Translations under genes and position numbers: made by a program
Shown: in pieces, positions 1 through 12,000 of the stretch
Layout: each line of letters begins with the position of its first letter
Position numbering within the stretch: the first letter of the stretch is position 1
The notes under the pieces: model-generated
The model's database searches: none
Seen by the model: only the letters and a program-made list of their open reading frames with translations
What the model was told of the DNA's origin: nothing
NCBI GenBank assembly: GCA_900239685.1
Contig: OENT01000736.1
Location: 1-64,000, forward strand
Source of the DNA: Rotaria macrura
Lineage: Eukaryota > Rotifera > Eurotatoria > Philodinida > Philodinidae
DNA: 64,000 nucleotides
Direction of reading: 5' to 3'

Positions 1-60
1 TATTCTTCAAAAAGTCGCGAGAAGTATGTTCAGGCAGCAGTCCAAAAGTTGAATGGAGTA

Positions 61-296
61 CACTGTAAAAGAAAGGGCACATGAATATACCCTTTAAGGG
101 TTTGTGAAAATGCAACGTATAATAAATCCTTTTTCAAGTTTAGGATTTTTTCATAAAGTCTTCGAGGGTTTATTATAGTGTTTAAAAACCCCTAAAGGCT
201 TTCTGAAACATTTCATAAACGGAAAAAGGGTTTATTAAACGTTGCATTTTAATAACTCCTTATAGGGTACATTAATGTGCACTGTTTTTTACAGTG
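61..296. mobile_element. Palindromic MITE, Tc1/mariner-like ends, TA target duplication
   Basis: A 236-bp foldback element. Its left end reads CACTGTAAAAGAAAGGGCAC and the reverse complement of its right end reads CACTGTAAAAAACAGTGCAC. The arms stay alignable for about 75 nt, through an ATGCAACGT block to a CCTTTTT block, and more weakly to the centre, so nearly the whole element can fold on itself. It is flanked by TA at 59-60 and TA at 297-298, the target duplication expected of the Tc1/mariner superfamily. There is no open reading frame, so it is non-autonomous. The superfamily assignment rests only on the TA duplication and the short terminal motif. Confidence 0.8.
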
Positions 297-311
297 TAGT
301 TGAATTAATCT

Positions 312-475
312 AAAAATAATGCTAACTTAACGCTTACAGAGAGCATTAATTAACTCTAGTGCTATAATGCCTAGGTATAAATTAATGCTAATGCCAATAA
401 TAACTAAGCATTAAGTTAAGAAAATAACTCTAATGCTTCGGGATTAGCATTTTTCTTAACGTAATGCCAATGCGA
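312..475. repeat. AATGC-rich degenerate repeat patch
   Basis: Directly right of the MITE is a patch where AATGC/GCATT words recur many times in both orientations (for example AATGCTAACTTAACGCTT near 317 against AAGCATTAAGTTAAG near 409). It looks like a decayed foldback or short tandem repeat. No ends or target duplication could be defined. Confidence 0.4.
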
Positions 476-2941
476 CAGCCCTAATATAGACAATTCCATG
501 AATTAATCGAGTAATGATCATACGATATACGCTAGATTTACTTCGTAGACATTTTTGAAATTCATTTTAAGACACAGATTATATGTCATAGAGATTAATT
601 TTTTTGATTAATAAGTACATTCATCTCAACATGGTAAAAGGCACACATGATATAGAATCGATGTCTCTCTCTTCAAATCCTTGAATAATTAAGTAGCATA
701 GTTGTGCAAAATGTTAATAAACATGCGGAAGCATTTTACCGTAAGAGGTTTCATAACAGATTATTGACGAAAAGGTATGACAAACAATAATACTACTCCT
801 TGGCTTAGCTAGAGTATTTCGTGACATAAGAATTTTTTTAATACATAATCCAACGCAAGTTTTACCTTTGAAATGGTGGAAATATATAAAAATAATAATT
901 TCTTCTTGATCGTTTACGATATAAGTAAATCTAAGATAAATAACAAATATTTTATCAGGTTACAGACTGCCGAGTACTGCTTGTTTAAAATCAAAATATA
1001 ACCTTATGAGTTATCATTTATATGTGAAAGCGAGATAAAGAGAAAATCGATGATTTGCTAGCATGTGAACAAGTCTCGAAAAACGAAAGGCTCATATTGA
1101 TTATGCCTATGTGAATGAACATTATGCCGATTGATCATATAGAGGATCTGGATAATAATAGAACAGTGTAAAAATAGCATTGTTTATTTTACTTCAAAGT
1201 TTTGCGTTCGATCGATATTACATATAAAAATGACATAGTAGTCGACATTACCTATGAACTATCAATTAACAATCCTAAAACTCATTGAGATACAATTAAC
1301 AAAAGTGTGTCATTAGGTAACTTACATTCTTTGTTTGAGTTCAAATCGAATGCTAAATGGAAATAGAAAGAAAAATAGTCATGAACAACACTAGAAAATA
1401 TAGACACATTAAACGATGTTCGAATCTAATTGTTAATTTAATAGTTGAAGATTTTTGTAAAATAAAAATACACAATCAAGATGTTCATCTTGATAGTGTA
1501 TCTGATAAATATTAGACATCGAAGAATCTTAATAAAAACTATCCATAAAATGACCGTTTGAAATTTACTAAGGAATTTGTTTACCTATTATCTTTCTGCT
1601 TCAATGAATACTCTTTTTACGTGACGATGCCCGAAACGATTTGATTTCCTTTCATGATTGAACTAAGCAATCAAATATGTACTGTGTAGATTTTCTATAA
1701 GCATGAATCTTTTGAAAGTTCTTATGTTCGAAGTTCACCCTTAACTTTTATATATATCGAAATCTTTAATAGAATAGTTTTTATGTCTCCTCAGAATACA
1801 AAGTTCTCGAAAAGCTTCTGCTCAACTACCTTACCTATGAAAAATTAAAAGGAGAAGCGTGCTTATTCTCAAGTTTTCATTGCAAAGCATGACCTTATCG
1901 AAGTAAAAAAAAGCATAAATATTACAATCAGAAAGTATTACCTTATCACTTTTGCGTGTTAATCAATGTGCATAATTATACTGGTAACGAAGAAAATAAA
2001 ATAGTTATTTGAAAAACAATAAACGTATGCTTGGAAAGCAGCTTAGAAGCCATGAGTGAGACGGCAAAAAAGAACTTGTACATGTCAGATGTATTAAAAC
2101 TCTTGTTAACAATAATCATATGAATAATAAAAATATACAAGTATCTATTTCGAAAGGAAAAGCTTCTATATCTATAAATAGTTGCACCGTTTCTGTACAA
2201 TAAATATTCTTATATGAATAATGCAGTATTTTATGTATACTGGGTATTCTAGCTGCTTTTGTTTCAGAATATACAGGCTATTCCAAGAAAAGAATATAGA
2301 CGAGATGAGTGTCAACAAAATATCAAGTACATGTTGGTCGTATCAATTATTATGATTTTTCTAAAAATTTATAAGAAGTCGAAAAACGAATCTCTAATAT
2401 CGACATGAACTTTAATAAGAAGATTATTTCTAGGCTCTAGCTTTTATTCTGACTATTCAAATTTCAACGTGTTTGGTAACTGAATACGAATAATAATGTT
2501 ATGTACGACAAACAAAACTTCATCTTATACATCAACATTAAGTAGAAGAATGTATTTAATCATCTGAATACTTTACATGAACATACTTAACAAAGAAACA
2601 TCATTGACTATCATGTCCTTGATGAAATTTTATCATTCAACACTACATAATAGCTATGTTAAACTTGAATAACTAGTTTGTTCTTCATGCTTCAGTGCAA
2701 TAACAACGTTTCGAGTTTCATTACACTAAATGATTCATATTCATAGAGATACCTGCTTTGTACCAACGTATTATTGGATATTCGATTCTCCTATGAGAAG
2801 AAGCTATTCGATATAGATTTTAGATTTATTTTCATCACAAAGTTAAAATCCTATATTCGTAAATTGGCAAAAGTGATATACCTCTAGAGATTGGGGAATA
2901 TGAAGAGCGTCCTCTATGATCCTAGAAAAAATCATTGTCAT
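476..2941. other. Non-coding stretch, nothing recognised
   Basis: AT-rich sequence with only short chance reading frames and scattered stops on both strands. No domain, RNA gene or repeat was recognised by eye. Confidence 0.5.
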
Positions 2942-3115
2942 ATGTAGGTGGTTAATAATACAGTACTGTTTATACTGTTCTTTCTTTTACTAAGTAGTAG
3001 AGTAGCAGTTGATGCTGCTAGAGCTCATGGTTTTGTCATGAATTGACAAGAGAACGAAGCATGTTCGTTTTTCAAAAGTCCTTATTATATTAATGTATTA
3101 AACTGTTCCCATGCC
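2942..3115 (+). pseudogene. Relic of an AA15-type LPMO first exon (putative)
   Basis: One plus-strand frame reads ATG, then TAG, then a hydrophobic leader (VLFILFFLLLSSRVAVDA). It continues with HGFVMN, a TGA stop at the next codon, and then KSPYYINVLNC. In chitin- and cellulose-active AA15 lytic polysaccharide monooxygenases the mature protein starts with a copper-binding His directly after the signal peptide, followed by a Pro pair, an aromatic stretch and an SP-x-Y-...-NC block. Leader, His position and the final block all fit in the same frame. Two in-frame stops and a short deletion mean it cannot be functional as read. No downstream exons were recognised, so only the N-terminal 50-odd codons remain. 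The family assignment is by motif memory, and a chance match is possible. Confidence 0.35.
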
Positions 3116-3644
3116 ATAATAAACTAAAGTTGTTCATGAAAATACGCTATCTGAACGGAAATAATTTTATTTTTTAAGTTTTTGTTTTTTATTCTCCCTG
3201 AATAATTATCAGTATTAAGAAGCAAAATTGTGTTGGTTAAATGATTGGCATTGGTAGATTTTAATCATCTAGTTTTTTATATCACAAATAAAATACGAAT
3301 AGTTTTATTTATTGATGAAAAGAAAACGTTATAGTACGAGGAATAAATTGAGAATGTTCACTAAAACATTTTATGAATCTTAACAAGATTCCAGTTTTCT
3401 TTTTTATTATTTTAACTACTCAGTCAATAGGAAGATACAAACAAAATTCGATTTATACAAGAAATATTCGTTTATTTGGATTAAAACAACGATAGACAAA
3501 AGAAAATGAGAAGCACATAGACAAACTTATATTATATTATGTAGCAATCTGCTGGAATAGTTAATTTTATGCGATGCATTTTTATACAAAGAATGAAGTA
3601 GTTTTTTTATAATTCGTATTGCATAACATTGGACTGTGTCGAAA
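3116..3644. other. Non-coding stretch, nothing recognised
   Basis: AT-rich and without a supportable reading frame. No continuation of the LPMO-like relic was seen. Confidence 0.5.
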
Positions 3645-3962
3645 TTATCGAATTATGTTTCTAGTAGTCTTGACATCTATTGTAGATCGTTTGGCCACAA
3701 ATGACTCGAATCTATCATTCTTGGCTACTATTTCTTTGGACAAACAAACTTGACAAGAATTCGTTGATCAATATCACCAAATTTCATATCTAATAAAATA
3801 TAAGAAAAATATAACGTAATTCAAATCAAAATGATGAAAATTATATAACTGACAAGTTTTACATTCGACTTCTGTTAATGATCCAAGTAACAAGCTGCCA
3901 TCAGTGATCATTATAACTAATACAATCGTTAAAATGAACCCATAACGTATCGACATGTTCAT
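3645..3962 (-). CDS. Small secreted protein A (two-exon model)
   Basis: Exon 1 (3962..3854) encodes MNMSIRYGF plus a strongly hydrophobic core, then GSLTEVECKT, and ends at a GTCAGT donor in phase 1. A 105-nt intron ends at CAAG, and exon 2 (3748..3645) continues in frame with FCLSKEIVAKND to a TAA, giving 70 aa. The leader is a convincing signal peptide. The mature chain is short and basic with two Cys in view. The leader tail GSLTExECxT recurs in gene B about 1.4 kb away on the same strand, which argues that the exon is real. The LTExEC pattern recalls the start of Ly6/uPAR-type domains, but the rest of such a domain is not visible. Donor and acceptor are not ideal, so the 3' end is uncertain. 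Function unknown. Confidence 0.35.
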
Positions 3963-4878
3963 CTTTCGACTATGAATACGATTCAATTGATAAATAGTAC
4001 CTAATTAATGTTTTTCTTTAAATTATCGAATGTACTGATTAGGATAAAATGACAATCGTAAATGGCATATATTCCAATGTCAATCTGATGTCAAATACAT
4101 ACTTTAATTACCATTATTTGTCATATAGAATTCAAGCAATATAGCACGAAGAAAAGGTATTGTAGTCACACATTCATAGATACGAAAAATAAAATAACTA
4201 TGTAATCTATGACTATTGTTTTACAGTTATTCACGATACGCACTTGAATAAAACGTGCAGGAATCTTTTACATAGTTTTGTGTAAAAAGAAATTATGAAA
4301 ACATTTTCTAATGTATAAAACTTGATTTTATGAATATTTGTCACAATTTGATTATGCATCAGCATCGATAATACTACAGAAATGTTCGTTTAGTTCATTA
4401 ATGATTCTTTGTTAGAATACTAATTAGTTTCTATTTCAAGTTATCATTCAATTTTTTATTCAAATTAGTTCTTCTTCGAGCGTATCTACAAATAACATGT
4501 AAGTAAAAACAAGAGATGTCAACACGACATTCAAATCATACTATAGACACCATACAGATACTTTCTATGTTGTTTTTTGCTTTATGTTCAGATTTAAAAT
4601 AAGTGACGTAAAAAAAGTCGGAAGCATAATGGCATTCGCAATAGAAGAATTTATCTTTAATGTGTAAAATATGACTTTCTTACTAAGCGCAAAAAAAACA
4701 AAAGAAGTATGATACGTTTGAATTCCATAAAAAATGCATTCGAACTAGATTTTTCAACAATTGAGTCCATTAAGGTACTATTGCGTAGTTGATGAGAACC
4801 AACGTTTCATAGAGCAATTTTATCGGGACATACTTAGCTACGTCATAGTTGTTCATCATAGATTAATACTATTGCCAT
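3963..4878. other. Spacer between the two secreted-protein models
   Basis: AT-rich, with no supportable gene. A 60-codon plus-strand frame at 4761-4943 has no ATG at its start and overlaps the end of gene B on the other strand, so it is treated as chance. Confidence 0.45.
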
Positions 4879-5392
4879 TCATATGGCATATTCCTTTTTT
4901 TTGTAGCTATACTTTATATCATCAAGCAATAGAAGAAAATTAAGTATTTGATATAATTTTCGGATGGAGTAACAATGACTTTTATTCATAGAATACATTA
5001 CAGGAAAAATCATCATATATATCTGTGTGCATCTATGAAGAGTTTCAATTGAAAAGAAAATGAATAGAATTCTTTTTTGTTCAATAGTTATTCGTTTACG
5101 ATCTGTGGCTTGTCGAGTATTTCGTATGATTAACAAATCGTTGTCTATATTTTGTTCGCCAGTTTTTTGGACAGCTAAATACAGCTTGAATGTTTTGGTT
5201 GAGATTATCCGATATCATATCTAATCGATATAGAAGAATTAGAAAATGCGAAAATAAACCATAGCATTAATGGATAGTATCGCACTTACAAGTTCTACAT
5301 TCATATTCAGTGAGTGAACCAAAATATTTAAAGTTACTGACATTTAACATAAGAACGCTAAGAATAATTAAAATATAAAGTCGTCGATACAT
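4879..5392 (-). CDS. Small secreted protein B, paralogue of A (two-exon model)
   Basis: Exon 1 (5392..5290) encodes MYRRLYILIILSVLMLNVSN, then KYFGSLTEYECRT, and ends at a perfect GTAAGT donor in phase 1. This is the same exon length class, intron phase and leader tail (GSLTExECxT) as gene A. A 115-nt intron ends at TATTTAG, and exon 2 (5174..4879) stays open for 98 codons to a stop, giving about 132 aa. The start of exon 2 shares a TGTCCAAA block with exon 2 of gene A. The first exon is well supported as a signal-peptide exon. The long second exon is AT-rich and rather hydrophobic at its end, so its true extent is uncertain. Family not recognised. Confidence 0.35.
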
Positions 5393-7775
5393 CTTTTTTC
5401 AATACTGAAAGATAAATAACGAGTGTATGTATCAATACTTATATTTGATACAAATAATGATGTGTGTCTTTTTCACAATGTTAAAATCTAATCTGCATTC
5501 CATTTTCTAGAATACTAGAATAAGAGTTTCAGTATTATCACTAGGATTTTTTTTAAACTAACCATTGATTATTATATTAATTAAGAAAAATTTGCACATG
5601 ATGAAACATCTATTCTATCGATTTCCTGACTTTTCTCTTCTCAAATACGAAAACAAAAAGACTAGTTATCTGTGAATATTTTTTACAATTATATCAAGAT
5701 GGGCTTTTGACAAAAAGAAATTGAAATTTTGCCTTCTCGATTCAAATCATTGAGTCAACATAAATGATGTCGACCGTATGGAGAAAACTATCATTCAGTC
5801 AATACTGTTTACTGAAAACTAAAAAAAGAAGTTGATACTACGCTGGTTAGATGATGATTTAGTAATTTAATTTATTGAGTCAGCATTGTCACTATCAAAC
5901 AGGAAATTTACATTTCAAAAGAAGTTTTCATATTCGATCCACTGAAACATTGAAAAGTTTCATTTCCTTATACAGAATTTCATAGAAACTGGTCAGACAA
6001 CGCTAACAAAAATCATTGCACAGGAAGTATTCAATTCAATCGAAGCATTATTGTGTATGATTTGATTACTATTCTCATAATTTAAACATCACAAATAATG
6101 ACTAGAAATGTGTTGATTTGAGTTCATCAATGGTTTAGTCGACTATAGAATACACAAGAACAAAATTATTCCGTCTTTTTTGAAATAAAAATTATACCTA
6201 GAGCTTTGAAACAGAACGTCTGTCACAATTTATAGTGCAAAACTTATTTTATGCAGCTAAAGCGTTTTGCAACATATTTTCTCGTTTCAAAAAAAAATAA
6301 GATACTGATACTGAAATATTACAAAGACACCGAAGGATCATTTTTTTCTGTACCACACTGTCGTATTGTGTCTTTCATTAATAAAAAAGATAGGTACATT
6401 TTTCATCATAAAAATAGGACTGATAGTTCTTTCGTTCGTAAATTTTTCTTGGATTGGTTGAACATTTTCTTGACCTTATGAAAATTTTGTTTAGAAAATT
6501 TTTAGCATTTTTTCCATACTAATTAGTTTAGGATTAGTTAAGTAGACATAAGGGTAGGCTTTTTCGTGAATTCACAATAAGAATCGGATAGTTCGATCAA
6601 AAGGGTCACTATACTTTTAATAAAGTTGCAGCAAAATGTTACAAATAATATGAGAAGATCTAATTTGTTTTTAAAAAGAGTGTCCCATATTCTTCATCGA
6701 TGATTCTATTTTACTGTTTTATTTGAAACGATCGAAAAATCAAATATCTAATGCGCCCCATGTCATATTCGAAGCAGTGTACAATTCTTCACTGCATTTC
6801 TTTCTCTACTCAATCATTAAGCACAAAGAAACTAATAGAATTAACACATAAAAGGTTAGCTTCGGCGTGATATGTATAGATCAACATGTATCATTATCAA
6901 CACTATTCTTTAAAAAAAATTGCTTTTTGAGCAGCACAAAACGATCTGCAAATGCATAATTGAATATTTTCTTCGAATTTCTCTGATGAAAAATATTCTC
7001 ACGAATATTTTTCCATTTCCAAATGACGAACTTGAAGATTGAAATTATATCCTAAATTTTAAAAAACGCATTTATCTTCTTGGTTGTGGATACCTTTATA
7101 TCTTTCTTCGAACGTGTATGGCACATCTGAAAAGCTAATCGGCAGTGTAGTTGAACATTTGCAGCCCATGAGAACATGCTTTTAGAAAAAGTCTCTAATA
7201 TTTTGTCATTGTGAAAACTTGCATTAGAATAGTCATAGCGCTCAATGAATGTACTAACGACTTGCATGGTTGTTTCTTTGTTATTTCTTTCATTTCAAGG
7301 AAAGATTCGGAATAGTAATAAATTAAATAAGTATGCAATCATATTTCTGCTTTTTTTCTCAGCAACTTTCGTTTAAAAGAATAGAAAAAATAACTCAAAC
7401 ACATCGTTGAGTATTGGATTTATTTATTGATAGATAGTTGTAAAACAAAAGACATCGCAATCATGTTTTAAGTTATAAAAAGTTCGTAATCAAATTAGTA
7501 ATTGTTTCAAACAGTATTATCAAGAAATACTGTCCTTATTCTTAATGCACACGACAAACTAAAACTCCTTACAGATAACTGCATTTTTATTATAACTGAG
7601 TGCGCCCTCCATCTGACATACATATACATTGGTTTTCATTTCACCTATTAGAAGTGTCACGACGAATGATACACATGCAGGCAGGCATACATACAGATAA
7701 TAGAATAAAAATTTGTATTGATAGACATACACACAAATAACAGAATATTGATAGATTTTTCGTAAAAATTCAATC
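5393..7775. other. Gene-poor stretch, two marginal ORFs
   Basis: Mostly AT-rich with no recognisable homology. A plus ORF at 6251-6481 (ATG start, 76 aa, Lys/Phe rich) and a minus ORF at 7267..7052 (ATG start, 71 aa) are open but match nothing I know. The latter contains a possible GTATCC donor after its 58th codon and has varied codons, so it could be an isolated exon. Confidence 0.35.
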
Positions 7776-8949
7776 ATGAACGACGTAATACATCTTCTAT
7801 ATTTTATATAAAGGTTAATTATTGTTAAAATTTAGGAAGAACTTGAAGTACTCAAATCAATTTATGAATCAGACTCAAATTTTTCTCTTGTCAACGATAA
7901 TACATTTCAGTACAAAGTGAGATTACGATGTATGTTTTATGGATATAAATGTTCTTTTTTTCACACAAAAAAAAATAATTTAAGTTTATACTTGATGACA
8001 ATCGTTTCTATTTGGTTGAAATTCACTGGCCAGATGATTATCCAAATGTAATACCAAAAATTAATCTTGATTTGTTTAGTAATCGTCTGTTGTAAGTTTA
8101 TTTGAGTTAACATGTATTGTTTCCTATTGTTTCTTATGATGTTTAGAACGAACGATTTTAAAACTAAACTTATAGAAAAATTAACAGATGATGTATGATA
8201 GAAATCATCGTTTACTGTTTCAATCTTCAATATTTACTACTTTCTAGGCTAACGAACAGTTGGGTATGCCAATGACTTATACTTTATTCGAAAGCATCAA
8301 AGATTTTTCATATGATGGTAATATTTTTCAAAATAGTTTAGTAAGTATTCAAAATATAGTAACTTTTTTTTACTTCAAAGTAATCTACTCGTTTCGTCAT
8401 ATTTTATAATCGAATTTTGAATCGAGAATATATTCATGATATAGATAACGTTAGTTCATAGAATGCATTTAGTATCGTTAAATTGTTCCTGGTTCATGCA
8501 TGAAACATTCGTATTCTTTAATTACTTTCTACCATGCAATTAGAACATTAAATTGTCAAATAATCAATACGTTTTTTCAAATCTATATTCTATGTTTATT
8601 TTTTACTAGACAGAACATGAATCAGTTTTAGAATTTGCCATTCTTTATATGTCTATTGATAGCTAGTGTTTACAATTTCGAAATACAACTGATTAGTCAA
8701 TGAGAGGATTGGTTTTGCACGATTGTTTTCTTTTGGCAGATATCTAATGCGAATCCAGTTACACAATCGTCAACGACGACTGCTGTGCCTGTATTGGCAG
8801 TACCAGTTGTGAAAAAAGAACAATTAAGTAAATCACAAAAACGTCGTCAATGGAATAGTCGTGCTGGTGGTGACGATGGACAAAAGCCGCGTGGTCATGA
8901 TTGGGTTGATATTATTCGACATTTATCTCAAACAGCAAATAGAGCCTGA
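7776..8949 (+). CDS. RWDD4: RWD domain-containing protein 4
   Basis: Six exons: 7776-7784, 7836-7916, 7985-8091, 8147-8192, 8248-8340 and 8740-8949, all with GT-AG ends and keeping one frame to give about 181 aa (the human protein is about 188). The RWD fold covers residues 1-110: EELEVLKSIYESD at its start and VEIHWPDDYPN in the middle, the YP motif of RWD domains. The C-terminus has the family-specific tail KKEQLSKSQKRRQW...PRGHDWVDIIRHLSQT, which identifies RWDD4 rather than GCN2, RWDD1 or other RWD proteins. RWD domains mediate protein-protein contacts, often with ubiquitin-pathway or GCN1-type partners. The precise role of RWDD4 is poorly known. Exon 1 is a three-codon start exon (M-N-D), chosen because it is the only ATG with a donor in phase. 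AATAAA follows near 8974. Convergent with WDR90, with only about 105 bp between the stops. Confidence 0.88.
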
Positions 8950-9054
8950 AGTTATATCTGCTTGTTTTTATTTAAATAAAAGAAAAGAGAAACACAAGTG
9001 TTTTAGTTTTTGTTTCACCTTTGTACTAAAGTGAACACAAAAAAAATCCAATGT

Positions 9055-12000
9055 CTAATTTAAATTTATCGTCCAAACAAATATTTCATTGAATGATGTT
9101 GCTATTAGTAAATCATTTGATTTATTAAATTTTATATTTGATATTCTATCATTATTACCAATAAAATCTTGAAACGTTTCTTGATTGTAATCTCTTAATT
9201 GTACTAGACGACCTTCTGTGCCTAGAGCTATTAAACTATTCGTGTTAGTCATGTCAAAACACGAACAACATTGATTTAGTACTAGTGTTCGTATGATTTG
9301 TTTTCTATCGATGTTATATATTTGTATTGTTTGATCAATATACATAATGGAATGTGTATCTATAAAACGTGCTAAATTAGGTGATGACAATTGCCGATCA
9401 TTGGTTCTATCGCATGTAGAAAATGCGACCCAATCAATAAATGAACATAAATCATATCGTTGGTTAGACTTCCACAAGCTAACACGCCGATCATGACTAG
9501 TAATTAACCACATGTAAAAATTATTTTCAAGCAGTTTGATTGAATCAATCATACAAATCGATGCTGAACCATAGTGTTCATCGATTACACGTAAAAGACA
9601 ACCTTGCATTAAATTTGATATTGCAACAGAACCGTCTGACGCGCCAGAAAGACAAATGCTCGCTGAAAATATACTCATTTTTAGAAAGAATTTTATCTTT
9701 TATGGTTTGTTTCTTTTTTTTTAAAATACGAACTATCCAAAGGAATATGAATTGCAGTTACAGATGATGTATGTGGTTGTAATTTTAGTTGCATTTGTTC
9801 ACTTAATAGATTATACAATCGTACTGTTCCATCATCACAACCAACAACAATCGATCGAATAGATGAATGAATATTTTTTACTTGATTTTTTGATTGAGAT
9901 AAATCATGTAATAGTAACATAGAACTATTCCATGATGTTAAACAAGTTATTTTCTAAAGCAATCAACGAGAAAGATAAAAAAATTAAAAAAACAAATGAT
10001 TGTCAATATATTTATGGATATGCACTCAAGCTCGAACGTAAGTGTCGTCTTCGAAAAGTATTCAACGAGTTCCGATAGTCGTATCTTTGTTTGAAAATTT
10101 TGGTACGATTATTTCTGAATGGTGATGATCTGTACAATGTATACTGATTTACTTTGAAGGAAATCACTCATCCATAGAATTCATATGATCTCTAGCCACA
10201 TGCTTTTAAGTAAATCGAATAAAAAATAATTCAAAACATTCATCTCAAATAGGCTTAAGTATTGTGTGATCATCAGTTCACTAAAAGCTTCGCAAATCGT
10301 AAGAAATTTCACAAAAATAATTCCAATCATGAGTTTTCGATATCTGATTTAACGTAGAAATCAATTCAATGATTCTTAAATTTGTATGGCCTTTTTTATT
10401 GACTGGCCATAATTACATTTGAAAATCGAATACAAACGTTCAAGCTTGGTGCAGGACTAGTTCTTTTATGTGAGAAACGCAAACATACCAATCCATTTAT
10501 AAGCAAACGAAGAATTTCATTTCGATCATCTAATTGATAAATTCGTATTGTACCATCAAGACTACTGGTAACTATATGAGTATCTTCGATAGGAATCAAA
10601 CCAGTTATTCGATCTGAATGTGATGTAACAAGACGTGTATTCGATCGATCTGTTGTCCAACATATATACCATAGAGAGCCACATAATGTGCCCACTAAAC
10701 CCATATCGAATGCATTATCAAACGATCCACTTATGATTCCATCATCTAATAGAAATTCATCTTGAATTTTTAAACCATAGTTTCTAAATTAAAACGAAAA
10801 CAAAAGTAACAAGAAAAAAACAATTCTATTTTCAATTTACGAATCACTTGAATTCAATGATCCTAGATTGGTTTCAAGACTTTCTATATTCCATAGTTTT
10901 AAACAACCAGTTGATGATCCCGTCAATAATTTATACTTCATTGTTGCTAAGTAACATATTTCGTTTGAATCAGCTTTCCAATGAAGAATACACAAACATA
11001 GACGACTATTCCAACAGGTTACTAAGCCATGATTTGTTGCACATAAAACAAGATTTGTAATCGATGTTAAATAAACACATGCCGTTACATCACATGAGAC
11101 TTTCGTATTCTCATTCAATATTAATGGAATTTGACCATTCGTAACTTGTAAAAGACAATTAGCTTTGTCAGCATGTTCATTTACTGTACAAAATCGAATG
11201 AAATCATCTGAACCACCGAGACAAAATTCGTTAGTTCGTATAGGATTCCAAGCAAGACAATTCACATAGAATGATGCACGTTCATCTTGCCAGTTAAGTA
11301 GGTGTGTATAATTATTTTTTGACCAAATACTAACCATTGGTTTTCGATAATTACCCACTGTAACAAGAAAACGATCATCCCTTCACGATAGATACAAATA
11401 ATTATAAGGCAAAGTTTTTTTTTCGTTTGTTTAATATTCCTACTTCGAAAAAGACATTGTTTGAATCGCTTGAACTGGCACGTGAAAGGATGTTTTTTGT
11501 CGAAGTGTTTCAGTATTCCAAATGATAACTTTGACTTTTAATTCATCTTTCTTCGTCGATATTGAACATTGTGAACTCGCTAAAATTGCTCCATCATTTG
11601 ACAACGTAAGTGTTGATATTTCTTCTGTATGACCTTTTCAAACAACGAGAAAATTCTAGACCTGTTATTAACTTTGTATCGTAGTAGCATTGGATTTTAC
11701 CGGTTAGAATAGTTTGAATGTTGCTATTCAGATTTTCTACAACGATGTTACAACCAACAGTAAAAGCATAGAAGCCTGTCGATGGATACCAAATTAGATT
11801 TTCACGTGCGTTACCATTGTAGCCGATGATTGTTTGCAGATTCAAACTTTCTTCATCGATTGGTGCTATATATCGTTTCTGAATGAAAATAAAACAAAAA
11901 TATGCAGTTTTAGTAGTAGTCGATAAAATTCATTTCTCGGTTATGCCTATTGATAACAAGGAATATAGAATAATCTACATCAAACGTGTAGCAACGGTCG

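Noticed and set aside
9540-9767. Plus ORF opposite WDR90 C-terminus
   Set aside because: It is antisense to well-supported WD40 coding sequence and lacks features of its own.
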